Assembly (NCBI GenBank): GCA_049663805.1
Contig: JBATEB010000297.1
Location: 1-17,773, forward strand
DNA from: VBDM01 sp049663805
Lineage (GTDB): Bacteria; Pseudomonadota; Gammaproteobacteria; Burkholderiales; SG8-39
Direction: 5' to 3'
Length of the DNA stretch: 17,773 bases
A model generated the notes under the pieces. It was not told where the DNA came from. It searched no databases and saw nothing but the letters and a program-made list of their open reading frames with translations. How positions within the stretch are numbered: the stretch's first letter is position 1; every line of letters begins with the position of its first letter. Shown piece after piece: positions 1-6,395 of the stretch. The translations under genes were made by a program, and so were the position numbers.

Positions 1-417
1 GCCTTCACCCCCGTGTCCGCTCTGATCGGCGGCGCGATCATCGGCGTCGCCGCCGGTCTTTTTCTTCTGCTGAACGGCCGCATCGCCGGTGTCAGCGGCA
101 TTCTCGGCAGCCTGCTGCGTCCGCAATCCGGAGACCTGTCGTGGCGGGTCGCTTTCATTGCAGGTCTGGTGGCGGCGCCGCTCGCCTGGATGCTCTTCGC
201 GGCGTTGCCGGAAGTCCGGATCGACGCGGACTACGCGGGGCTGGTCGCGGCGGGGCTGCTGGTGGGCGTTGGGACCCGCTACGGCGGCGGTTGCACGAGC
301 GGCCACGGCGTGTGCGGCATCTCGAGGCTTTCGCCGCGCTCGATCGTCGCCACCGTCCTCTTCATGGTCGCCGGCTTTGCAAGCGTCTACCTCGCGCGTC
401 ACTTGATCGGACCGTGA
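1..417 (+). CDS. YeeE/YedE-family sulfur transporter, first half (5' partial)
   Basis: This is an integral membrane protein of the YeeE/YedE (DUF395) family. Known members such as TsuA import thiosulfate or related sulfur compounds; the substrate here is inferred only. The reading frame is open from base 1 (codons for AFTPVSAL), and homologs usually start a few residues earlier, so the true start is probably outside the window; the GTG at 13 is probably internal. The chain has about four hydrophobic segments. Near positions 283-330 it carries the family signature GGGCTSGHGVCG followed by SRLSPRS, with two conserved cysteines thought to lie in the sulfur path. The stop is 8 bases before the next gene, which encodes the complementary half, so the two probably form one transporter from one transcript. 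Confidence 0.85.
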   Translation, partial: AFTPVSALIGGAIIGVAAGLFLLLNGRIAGVSGILGSLLRPQSGDLSWRVAFIAGLVAAPLAWMLFAALPEVRIDADYAGLVAAGLLVGVGTRYGGGCTSGHGVCGISRLSPRSIVATVLFMVAGFASVYLARHLIGP

Positions 418-425
418 GGCGGACC

Positions 426-884
426 ATGGGCCGATCCGTCTACACGATCACCTCCTTTGCGGCGGGGCTCGTCTTCGGGATCGGGCTTCTCGTTTCGGGA
501 ATGGCAAATCCGGCCAAGGTGCTCGATTTTCTCGATCTCGCCGGCGCCTGGGATCCTTCGCTCGTTTTCGTGATGGCCGGCGCGGTCTCGGTCGGCGCAG
601 TCGCTTTCGCTCTTGTCGGGAGGAACACGCGGACTCTCCTCGGTGCCCCGGTGATGCTCCCGAGCGCGCGCCGCATCGACCGGCGGCTCGTGATCGGCAG
701 CATCGTGTTCGGGCTGGGCTGGGGGCTGGCCGGGATCTGCCCCGGCCCCGCGCTGGTGCTCGCCGGATACGGTTCGTCGAAGGGGCTCGTGTTTCTCGCG
801 GCGATGCTCGCCGGCAACGGCGTGTTCGAATTCTTCGAGACGCGGCGCGGGCCGCGCCTCGGGTCCCGGCCCAAGCGCGCCTGA
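426..884 (+). CDS. YeeE/YedE-family (DUF6691-like) membrane protein, second half
   Basis: A 152-residue membrane protein that matches the C-terminal half of two-part YeeE/YedE transporters. Visible signatures are GLLVSGMANPAKVLDFLD (about residues 20-37), a WDPSLVFVMAGA helix, and a GLAGICPGPAL motif (about residues 100-110) with one conserved cysteine. It has four hydrophobic segments and a basic cytoplasmic tail. The ATG at 426 follows a GAGG at 416-419 and lies 8 bases after the stop of the first half, so it is an operon partner. Role (inferred): completes a sulfur or thiosulfate importer. In single-chain homologs both halves are fused; the split form is common in proteobacterial sulfur-oxidation loci. 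The next gene downstream is a Crp/Fnr regulator in the same orientation. Confidence 0.85.
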   Translation: MGRSVYTITSFAAGLVFGIGLLVSGMANPAKVLDFLDLAGAWDPSLVFVMAGAVSVGAVAFALVGRNTRTLLGAPVMLPSARRIDRRLVIGSIVFGLGWGLAGICPGPALVLAGYGSSKGLVFLAAMLAGNGVFEFFETRRGPRLGSRPKRA

Positions 885-923
885 AGAGCTCGGTCGGTCC
901 CGGAGGTGCCGCTGGCACTCGAT

Positions 924-1589
924 ATGGAAGGATCCGATCTCAAATCGCGGCTTCTCGAGCTCTACCCCGCGCTCGGCGGACTCGGCGCGGAGAGCATGCG
1001 TGAATTGCTCGCCCAGGGCCAGTTGCGGGAGGTCCCGGCCGGTGCGCGCATGTTCGACGAACACGAGCCGTGCGGCGCGTTTCCGCTGCTGCTCAAGGGC
1101 TCGATCCGCGTCTCCAAGGTCGGCGCGAACGGTCGCGAGATCCAGCTCTATCGCGTGCTGCCCGGGGAGGCCTGCGTGCTCACCTCGGGGTGCCTGCTGG
1201 GAGGCGCGGCTTACAGCGCTCGCGGCGTGGCGGAGGCGGAGACCGCGCTCCTTTCGGTTCCGGCGGCGCTCTTTCTGCGCCTCCTCGCGGACGAGGCCGG
1301 ATTCCGGAACTACGTTTTCTCGCTCTTCTCCGAGCGTGTCGCCGAGCTGATGCAGCTCGTCGAGGCCGTGGCGTTCCAACGGCTCGACCGGCGGCTCGCG
1401 GCGCTGCTCCTCGGCAGAGGGAAGATCGTCCACGCGACGCATCAGCATCTCGCGGAGGAACTCGGCAGCGTGCGCGAGATCGTGTCGCGGCTCCTGAAGA
1501 GCTTTGCCGATCGCGGCCTGGTGTCGATATCGCGCGAGCAGATCGAGATCCTCGACGCAAGAGGCCTGCGCGAGATCGCCGAAGCCTGA
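924..1589 (+). CDS. Crp/Fnr-family transcriptional regulator
   Basis: About 221 residues, the normal size for the family. Residues 25-120 form a cyclic-nucleotide-binding-type beta roll (LLLKGSIRVSK, GREIQLYRVLPGE). A long dimerisation helix follows at about 123-150, and a winged helix-turn-helix at 170-215 (HQHLAEELGSVREIVSRLLK). The recognition helix has Arg184, Glu185 and Arg189, matching the three CRP residues that read TGTGA. Cys50, Cys84 and Cys90 (GEACVLTSGCLLGG) could serve redox or sulfur sensing; there is no FNR-type N-terminal cysteine cluster. The ATG at 924 is preferred because the alternative GTG at 906 lies inside the GGAGG at 902-906, though the spacing to 924 is long. The gene sits between sulfur-transport genes, and a CRP-like site follows it at 1621. 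Confidence 0.88.
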   Translation: MEGSDLKSRLLELYPALGGLGAESMRELLAQGQLREVPAGARMFDEHEPCGAFPLLLKGSIRVSKVGANGREIQLYRVLPGEACVLTSGCLLGGAAYSARGVAEAETALLSVPAALFLRLLADEAGFRNYVFSLFSERVAELMQLVEAVAFQRLDRRLAALLLGRGKIVHATHQHLAEELGSVREIVSRLLKSFADRGLVSISREQIEILDARGLREIAEA

Positions 1590-1620
1590 TCTCCGGCGGC
1601 TCCCCGGAGGTCCGGTGCTG

Positions 1621-1636
1621 TGTGACCGAGGTTACA
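1621..1636 (+). promoter_or_regulatory. CRP-type operator upstream of the DUF2892 gene
   Basis: The sequence reads TGTGA, six bases, then TTACA, one mismatch from the CRP consensus TGTGA-N6-TCACA. Around the centre (1628.5), seven of eight base pairs near the axis, counting only 1621-1636 and excluding the centre and one G/T, are close to symmetric: TGT and ACC pair with GGT and ACA. The site lies 31 bases after the Crp/Fnr gene and 63 bases before the DUF2892 start. Assuming the -10 at 1658-1663, its centre falls at about -41.5, the class II activator position. Confidence 0.6.
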
Positions 1637-1657
1637 TACCCCGGCGGCCGCGGCGCC

Positions 1658-1663
1658 TACGAT
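1658..1663 (+). promoter_or_regulatory. Putative -10 box for the DUF2892 gene
   Basis: TACGAT matches TATAAT at four of six positions. No good -35 is visible at the right spacing, which is usual for class II activator-dependent promoters. The predicted start near 1670 would give a leader of about 29 bases before the ATG at 1699. Confidence 0.35.
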
Positions 1664-1698
1664 GTGGGCGTCTTCCACAAACAGTCAAGGAGAAAATC

Positions 1699-1905
1699 AT
1701 GAAAGCGAATGTAGGCGGACTCGACAAGGGACTTCGCATCACCGCGGGCTTGGGCTTGCTCGCCCTCATGCTCGTGCTCGAAGGCAACGCCCGCTGGTGG
1801 GGCCTGGTCGGGATCGTGCCGCTCCTGACCGGACTCATGAACTTCTGTCCGCTCTATGCCCTGCTGGGCATCGACACCTGCCCGATGAAGGAGCGTCTGG
1901 CCTGA
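1699..1905 (+). CDS. DUF2892 family small inner-membrane protein
   Basis: A 68-residue protein with the DUF2892 (YgaP membrane-domain) pattern: an N-terminal MKANVGGLDKGLRITAG, two transmembrane helices (about residues 15-28 and 33-48), and a C-terminal NFCPLYALLGIDTCP with Cys50 and Cys61. The start is firm: AAGGAG at 1687-1692 lies six to seven bases upstream of the ATG. Homologs occur fused or adjacent to rhodanese, sulfide:quinone reductase and YeeE genes, so a role in sulfur handling at the membrane is plausible, but the biochemical function is unknown. It has its own upstream gap with a CRP-like operator and a weak -10, so it may be controlled by the neighbouring Crp/Fnr protein rather than read through only from the operon. 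Confidence 0.88.
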   Translation: MKANVGGLDKGLRITAGLGLLALMLVLEGNARWWGLVGIVPLLTGLMNFCPLYALLGIDTCPMKERLA

Positions 1906-1948
1906 GCCCGGCAAAACCTTTCTTCTCGGCCGCCCGCAGCCTCTCGGA

Positions 1949-1967
1949 CGGGCCGAACCGGGGCCCG
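1949..1967 (+). terminator. Weak hairpin after the DUF2892 gene
   Basis: CGGGCC and GGCCCG form a perfect six-base stem around a seven-base loop, 44 bases after the DUF2892 stop. It is followed by AAAG, not a T run, so an intrinsic terminator is doubtful. The rest of the 1906-2008 gap shows no clear promoter for the ParB-like gene. Confidence 0.2.
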
Positions 1968-2008
1968 AAAGTGCGCTCCGCGCGCGGATAGGCCATCATA
2001 GCGGCTCG

Positions 2009-3007
2009 ATGGCCACCGCCAAGCCCCGGCGCAAGTCAGGACTCAAGCGCGCGCCCGCCCGGCGCGGGCCGCGCAAGGCGAAACCGGGTACGCGCGGATT
2101 TCTCCCCGCCGAATGCCGGCTCGAGGCGCTTCCGCCCGAGGCGGAGGAACTCCGCGTCAGGATCGAGAAGGAAGGCGGCATCGTCGCCGGCAGCTACTAC
2201 GATCCGCTCGGCAAGAGCCCGCTGCTCCTCGCGATCCTGCCGGTCGACTCGATCGAGCCCACGCCCTTTCAGCGCGATCTCTCGCAGACCCACCACCGCA
2301 AGCTCGCCGACGTCCTGCACCGCACCGGGATGTTCCTCGATCCGGTGATCGCGGTCAGCGCGCCCGGCACGGGATTCTGGACCCCGAACGGGCGGCACCG
2401 GCTGGAGGCGATGCGCCGGCTGGGCGCGCGCTCGATCGCGGCGCTGGTGGTGCCCAGGCGCGAGATCGCCTGGCAGATTCTCGCGCTCAACACCGAGAAA
2501 GCCCACAACCTGCGCGAGCGCTCGCTCGAGGTGATCCGCATCACCCGCGGGCTGCTTGCGGACCGCGACGACGCGAAGCGCGCCGAGACCGATTTCGCCT
2601 TCTACCTCGAGGAGGCGTCGTTCGTGACGCTGGGGATCTGCTACGAGAAAAACGGCAAGTTCGCCGGCGGCGCCTACAACCCGATCGTGCGGCGCCTGGA
2701 GAAATTTTCCGACGACCCGCTTGCCGCCGCGATCCGGGTCCACGAGCGCCATGCCGCGATGCTGATCGACCTCGACGAGCGGGTGAGCGAGGCCGTCGCC
2801 AAGCTCAAGGCACGCGGCTTCGTCAGCCCGTACCTGCGGGCCTTCGTCGTCGCGCGCGTCAACCCCTTGCGCTGGATCCAGGGCGCGCCGCCGCCGCTCG
2901 AGGACGTGCTCAAGACCATGCGCGAGCGCGCCGGGAAATTCAACGCCGACAAAGTGAAGCAGGAAGACCTCGCCGGCGCCGGAGGGGCGCCGGACGAGGC
3001 CGACTGA
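2009..3007 (+). CDS. Solitary ParB-like N-domain protein
   Basis: A 332-residue cytoplasmic protein. Residues 1-30 are strongly basic (Lys/Arg/Pro/Ala rich) and probably disordered or nucleic-acid binding. Residues 72-150 look like a ParB/Srx-type N domain: LPVDSIEPTPFQRDLSQ, then DPVIAV, then WTPNGRHRLEAMRRLGA and IAALVVPR. The canonical GERRxRA box of partition ParB proteins is replaced by NGRHRLEA, and no typical ParB HTH or dimer domain is evident; residues 155-320 are mostly helical. No parA or parS-like repeat is nearby, so a role in chromosome partition is unlikely. Proteins of this type may be nucleases, CTP-switch proteins or regulators; the function is unassigned. No strong ribosome site precedes the ATG. 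A receiver gene follows after 53 bases. Confidence 0.75.
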   Translation: MATAKPRRKSGLKRAPARRGPRKAKPGTRGFLPAECRLEALPPEAEELRVRIEKEGGIVAGSYYDPLGKSPLLLAILPVDSIEPTPFQRDLSQTHHRKLADVLHRTGMFLDPVIAVSAPGTGFWTPNGRHRLEAMRRLGARSIAALVVPRREIAWQILALNTEKAHNLRERSLEVIRITRGLLADRDDAKRAETDFAFYLEEASFVTLGICYEKNGKFAGGAYNPIVRRLEKFSDDPLAAAIRVHERHAAMLIDLDERVSEAVAKLKARGFVSPYLRAFVVARVNPLRWIQGAPPPLEDVLKTMRERAGKFNADKVKQEDLAGAGGAPDEAD

Positions 3008-3060
3008 ACGAGAGCGGGCCGGAGCCAGCGTCAGGCTTCCCGCCGGAAAGAGAGCGCACG

Positions 3061-3438
3061 GTGGCGAAGATTCTTGCGATAGAGGACGATCCTTCTTTCC
3101 GGGACCTTCTGGAACTGCATCTGCGCGCCGCCGAACACATCGTTCGAACGGCGGCCGATCCCGAGGAGGGCCTGCGCCGCCTGCTCGAGCAGCCGCCCGA
3201 GTTGATCCTGCTGGACCTCGACCTTCCCTACCTGAGCGGTTTCGAAGTCCTGGAGGCGTTGCGGTCGGACGAAGCCACGCGGAAGATTCCGGTTATCGTC
3301 CTCACCGGACGCGCCGACGAAGACACCTATGGCCGCTGCCGCAAGATAGGAGTGGACGGATTCGCCTCCAAACCGCTGAAGCTGGAGGAGTTGCTGGCGG
3401 CGGTGGACAAGGCGCTCGCCGGTCGCGCGGGGAAGTAG
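3061..3438 (+). CDS. Stand-alone response regulator receiver (CheY-like)
   Basis: A 125-residue single receiver domain with no output domain. The acidic pocket is Glu8, Asp9 and Asp10, the phosphoacceptor is Asp52 (LILLDLDLP), the switch Thr is Thr82 (VIVLTG), and the conserved lysine is Lys104 (FASKPLK), so it should be phosphorylatable. It starts at GTG 3061, preceded by GGAAAGAGAG at about 3045-3054. It lies 53 bases after the ParB-like gene and converges, with only 21 bases between, on the HPt gene. It is a likely phosphate acceptor in the relay formed with the HPt protein and the CHASE2 hybrid kinase. Stand-alone receivers act by protein contact or as phosphate shuttles; the target is not visible. 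Confidence 0.9.
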   Translation: MAKILAIEDDPSFRDLLELHLRAAEHIVRTAADPEEGLRRLLEQPPELILLDLDLPYLSGFEVLEALRSDEATRKIPVIVLTGRADEDTYGRCRKIGVDGFASKPLKLEELLAAVDKALAGRAGK

Positions 3439-3459
3439 AAGACCGCCGGGCGTCCGAGG

Positions 3460-3762
3460 CTACTCGAATACCGGCCGCACGCAGGCGACGTGGACGTCCA
3501 GCCGCTCGGCGAGCCCTTTCAGCGCCTCCAGGTCGCCGTTCCGGGCGGCGCTATCGATTTCCCTGCCGATCGCGGCCATCTCGTGGAAGCCGAAGCTGCT
3601 CGCGGTCCCGAGCAGCGCGTGGCCGATCCTGCGCGCGACGGCCAAGTCGCCCGACCTCGCCGCCGCATGAAATTCGACGACCGTCTGCTTGCAGCGCTCC
3701 AGGAACTTCGGAACGAGCTCGGCGAGGATCGGATCGATCTTCACGGTGATCGGCTCGTTCAT
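3460..3762 (-). CDS. HPt domain phosphotransfer protein
   Basis: A 100-residue helical protein with the HPt signature RIGHALLGTASSFGF; His48 is the predicted phosphorylated histidine. The usual lysine three residues after the histidine is Leu51. The ATG (3762-3760) overlaps the TGA of the hybrid kinase gene in an ATGA, and GGAGGA lies at 3777-3772, so translation is coupled and both proteins are made together. Role (family knowledge plus context): moves phosphate from the kinase's receiver domain to a final receiver, here probably one of the stand-alone receivers at 3061 or 9135. An in-frame start further upstream exists but would lie inside the kinase gene and lacks a ribosome site. Confidence 0.88.
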   Translation of the reverse strand: MNEPITVKIDPILAELVPKFLERCKQTVVEFHAAARSGDLAVARRIGHALLGTASSFGFHEMAAIGREIDSAARNGDLEALKGLAERLDVHVACVRPVFE

Positions 3763-6191
3763 CGCCGCCTGTCCTCCGCGCGCGGCGGCGGCTGCCGTGC
3801 CGCGCCGAATTCGACGCGGCCGGCGAGCAGGGGCTCGAGCGCCTCGCGCAGGCGTTCGAGGGTCACCGGCTTGTTGAGAACCTCGCTGCATCCCTCGTGC
3901 CTCGCGCGTTCGATTTGGACGCCATCGGAGTGCGCGGTGAGGGCGACGATGGGTTTCCCGTAGCCGCGCTCGCGCAGCACGCGCGCGGCCTCGAAGCCGT
4001 CCATCACGGGCATCTCCATGTCGAGCAGAAGAATATCAAATTCCGCGGCCATCGCGGCCTCGACCGCTTCGAAGCCGTTGCTCACCGCCACGCACTCGAG
4101 CCCCAGCTTTTTCAGGTAGAGCTCGACCAGGTGCCGGAGGTGCTCGACGTCCTCCGCGACCAGCACTTTTCCCGCAAGCGGCGAGAAAACCGCCGGAGTC
4201 GCCCGAACGTGCCGGGGCGGCGCGTGTTCGATTTCAGCGGCGGGAATGCGGACGAGAAACTCCGTTCCCTCGCCCGGCGTGGAACTCACCTGCACCGTTC
4301 CTCCCATCAGCTCGACCAGCCTGCGCGTGACCGTAAGACCCAGTCCGGTTCCCCCCGTTCGCGAGCCTGCCAGACGCTCGAACGGCTCGAACACGCGCCC
4401 GAGACTCTCCTCAGGAATGCCGACGCCGGTGTCGCGCACCGCCAGCTGCAACCGGCCCGCGCTCCAGCCGACCTCGAGCGCGATTTCCCCCGCTGCGGTG
4501 AACTTGATGGCGTTGCCGAGAAGGTTGATGAGTATCTGTCGCAGCCGCAACGCATCGAGCGAGAGCCCCGGGGGTAACCTCGCGCCTTTGACCAGGCGCA
4601 GCGCCAGATTCTTTTCATCCGCCATGATGCTCATGGTCGAAACGACATCGTCCAGCAGCGCGGAAACGTTCTCCGGCTTGCGCTCGATGGCGAGCTGGCC
4701 CGCTTCGATCCGGGCCAGGTCGAGGTTGTTGTTGACGAGCGCGAGCAGGTATTCGCAGTTTCGCGCCACGATTTCGCTGTTGTGCACGCGCTGCTCGCGC
4801 CCCAGGTCATCGGCGAACTGGTTGATCTTGTTGAAACCCATGATCGCGGTGATGGGCGTTCGCAGCTCGTGCGTCATGTGGCTGAGGAACTCCGTCTTGA
4901 GGCGATTCGCTTCCTGCGCCGCGAACTTCTCGTAGAACAGCCGCTGCCTTTCCTGGTACAGGGCGAACAGCCACATGCCGAGGGCGAGGGCCTGCGCGAC
5001 CAGGCCGGTCAGCGCGGCAAACAGCCAGCTCGAGCTCTGGCCGATCGCCGACAAGCCGATGCCGCCGCCCGCCCCGATGAGTCCGATCGCGCCCGGACCC
5101 CAGAGGAACTCGCTCGGGCGCGCCGCCGTGTCGCGAAACGCCATGGCCGCGGGTATCGCCAGGGTGAGGGCGAGCAGCAGGGCGTCGAGCCACCAGGCGC
5201 CCGGGCGGCGCACGCCGCCGGTGAGCAGCAGCTCCGTGAACAGGGCATTCAGACTCAGACCCGGGAGGCGGCCGACCGGCGTATACGCGAAATCGCCCAG
5301 CACCGCCGCCGAGCTGCCGACATAGACGATCTTGTCGCGCACCAGCTCGCCGACATGGGCGGTTCCCTGCGCGCCGGCTTGCGCCGCGAGGAGCTGGTAG
5401 AACGGGATCACCGGAATCGCCGCGGCGTTGGACGGGTAGCGGAACACCGCCCGGCCCTCGGGATCGAGCGGCCACGCGCGTTCGCCGAGGCGAAATTCGC
5501 CATGGGAAAATTCCGCACGGGCCGACGGCTCGGCCGCAAGGAGAGCCGCGAGTACCAGGGACGGCAGCACCTGGCCGTGCGTCTGGTGCAGCAAGGAGGC
5601 GCGCCGCACGATCCCGTCGGCGTCCGCGCGGGTGGTGATCACGCCGATCCGGGCGCCCGAGCGCTGCGTGAGCTTTGCCAGCGGCAGCGTCAGGTCCGGC
5701 CAGGTCTGCGTCGGGATCGCGCTCCTCGCCGCGGAGGCGGCATCGAACAGAGCGGCCTGCTTCAGTCGTTCGACATATTCCGGCGGCCGGCCCGTCGCCT
5801 CGGGCAGGGCCGCCGCGGCAAGCACGCTGCGGCGGTCGAGGCTCGCCGCCAGCGCGTCGTCGCCCGCGCGCGACTCGGAGAACAGGATATCGAATGCGAT
5901 CGCGCGGGCGCCGTGCGCCGCGAGGAAGCGGGCGACGCGGGCGTAGACGTCGCGCGAGTAGGGCCAGGCGCCGAGCTCCGGTTCCAGGCGCCGGATCGAG
6001 TCGTCGTCCACGTCGACCGCCAGGACGTGCTCCATGGGCAGGGCGGGGCTGAGCAGCTGCTGTACCGAATCGTCGAACCACCAGAGCACGCGCGGATAGA
6101 GCGTCGTCTGAGCGAAGACGGCGACGAGCAGCAGCGCGGCGGTGAGGACGCCGAGCGCGCGCAACACCCATCTGATCGTTCCCGGCCGCAC
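3759..6191 (-). CDS. CHASE2 domain hybrid sensor histidine kinase
   Basis: An 810-residue inner-membrane sensor. In order: one transmembrane helix (about 10-28); a periplasmic CHASE2 domain (about 30-325, with AVDVDDDSIRRLEP, AIAFDILFSE and DKIVYVGSSAAVLGDF); three more hydrophobic segments (about 333-411); HisKA with His441 (SHMTHELRTP); HATPase_c with N box Asn560, G1 at DTGVGIP 587-593, F box FEPF 601-604 and G2 GGTGLGL 613-619; and a receiver domain (675-790) with Asp681, phosphoacceptor Asp724 (LLLDMEMP), Thr752 and Lys774. All catalytic residues are present. The start is GTG, preceded by AAAGGA at the right spacing. The CHASE2 ligand is unknown. The gene is divergent from the TPR/barrel gene, sharing a 204-base gap, and overlaps the HPt gene, so it heads a two-gene kinase-HPt operon. 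Confidence 0.93.
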   Translation of the reverse strand: MRPGTIRWVLRALGVLTAALLLVAVFAQTTLYPRVLWWFDDSVQQLLSPALPMEHVLAVDVDDDSIRRLEPELGAWPYSRDVYARVARFLAAHGARAIAFDILFSESRAGDDALAASLDRRSVLAAAALPEATGRPPEYVERLKQAALFDAASAARSAIPTQTWPDLTLPLAKLTQRSGARIGVITTRADADGIVRRASLLHQTHGQVLPSLVLAALLAAEPSARAEFSHGEFRLGERAWPLDPEGRAVFRYPSNAAAIPVIPFYQLLAAQAGAQGTAHVGELVRDKIVYVGSSAAVLGDFAYTPVGRLPGLSLNALFTELLLTGGVRRPGAWWLDALLLALTLAIPAAMAFRDTAARPSEFLWGPGAIGLIGAGGGIGLSAIGQSSSWLFAALTGLVAQALALGMWLFALYQERQRLFYEKFAAQEANRLKTEFLSHMTHELRTPITAIMGFNKINQFADDLGREQRVHNSEIVARNCEYLLALVNNNLDLARIEAGQLAIERKPENVSALLDDVVSTMSIMADEKNLALRLVKGARLPPGLSLDALRLRQILINLLGNAIKFTAAGEIALEVGWSAGRLQLAVRDTGVGIPEESLGRVFEPFERLAGSRTGGTGLGLTVTRRLVELMGGTVQVSSTPGEGTEFLVRIPAAEIEHAPPRHVRATPAVFSPLAGKVLVAEDVEHLRHLVELYLKKLGLECVAVSNGFEAVEAAMAAEFDILLLDMEMPVMDGFEAARVLRERGYGKPIVALTAHSDGVQIERARHEGCSEVLNKPVTLERLREALEPLLAGRVEFGAARQPPPRAEDRRR

Positions 6192-6310
6192 GCGATCCTT
6201 TCTCTGGGGGAGCCCGAGGCGATGCGGAGAGAGGATATCAAATGACCGGGCGGTTCCTTTTTTCGGGCACCCGTTGAGTTCCCGGCGCGATATCCCGCGA
6301 TGGACCTCGC

Positions 6311-6324
6311 GCTGCGATCGCAGC
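6311..6324. promoter_or_regulatory. Perfect 14-bp palindrome in a divergent promoter region
   Basis: GCTGCGATCGCAGC reads the same on both strands. It sits in the 6192-6395 gap between the divergent kinase and TPR/barrel genes, 120 bases upstream of the former and 72 upstream of the latter. It is a candidate operator for a dimeric regulator; no family is recognised. Relative to the tentative extended -10 at 6364-6372 the centre is near -61. Confidence 0.35.
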
Positions 6325-6363
6325 CGCGTTCTGCGGCGAGGGAAGTTTCACCGGTGCGAGATG

Positions 6364-6372
6364 TGTCAGAAT
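6364..6372 (+). promoter_or_regulatory. Possible extended -10 for the TPR/barrel gene
   Basis: TGT followed by CAGAAT matches an extended -10 (TGn plus four of six hexamer bases). Only a poor -35 (around 6345-6351) is seen. The predicted start near 6379 would leave a short leader before the ATG at 6396. Confidence 0.25.
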
Positions 6373-6395
6373 CCCGCGGACGAGAGGCCAAGAGC

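Noticed and set aside
399..1448. Minus-strand open frame opposite the YeeE and Crp/Fnr genes
   Set aside because: No recognisable domain; covers three well-supported plus-strand features.
3439..3459. Terminator between the convergent receiver and HPt genes
   Set aside because: Only 21 bases, with no stable hairpin followed by a T run on either strand.
4782..6245. Plus-strand open frame (487 codons) opposite the histidine kinase
   Set aside because: Composition (Arg, Ala, Gln, Glu rich) shows no domain; the kinase on the minus strand is intact.
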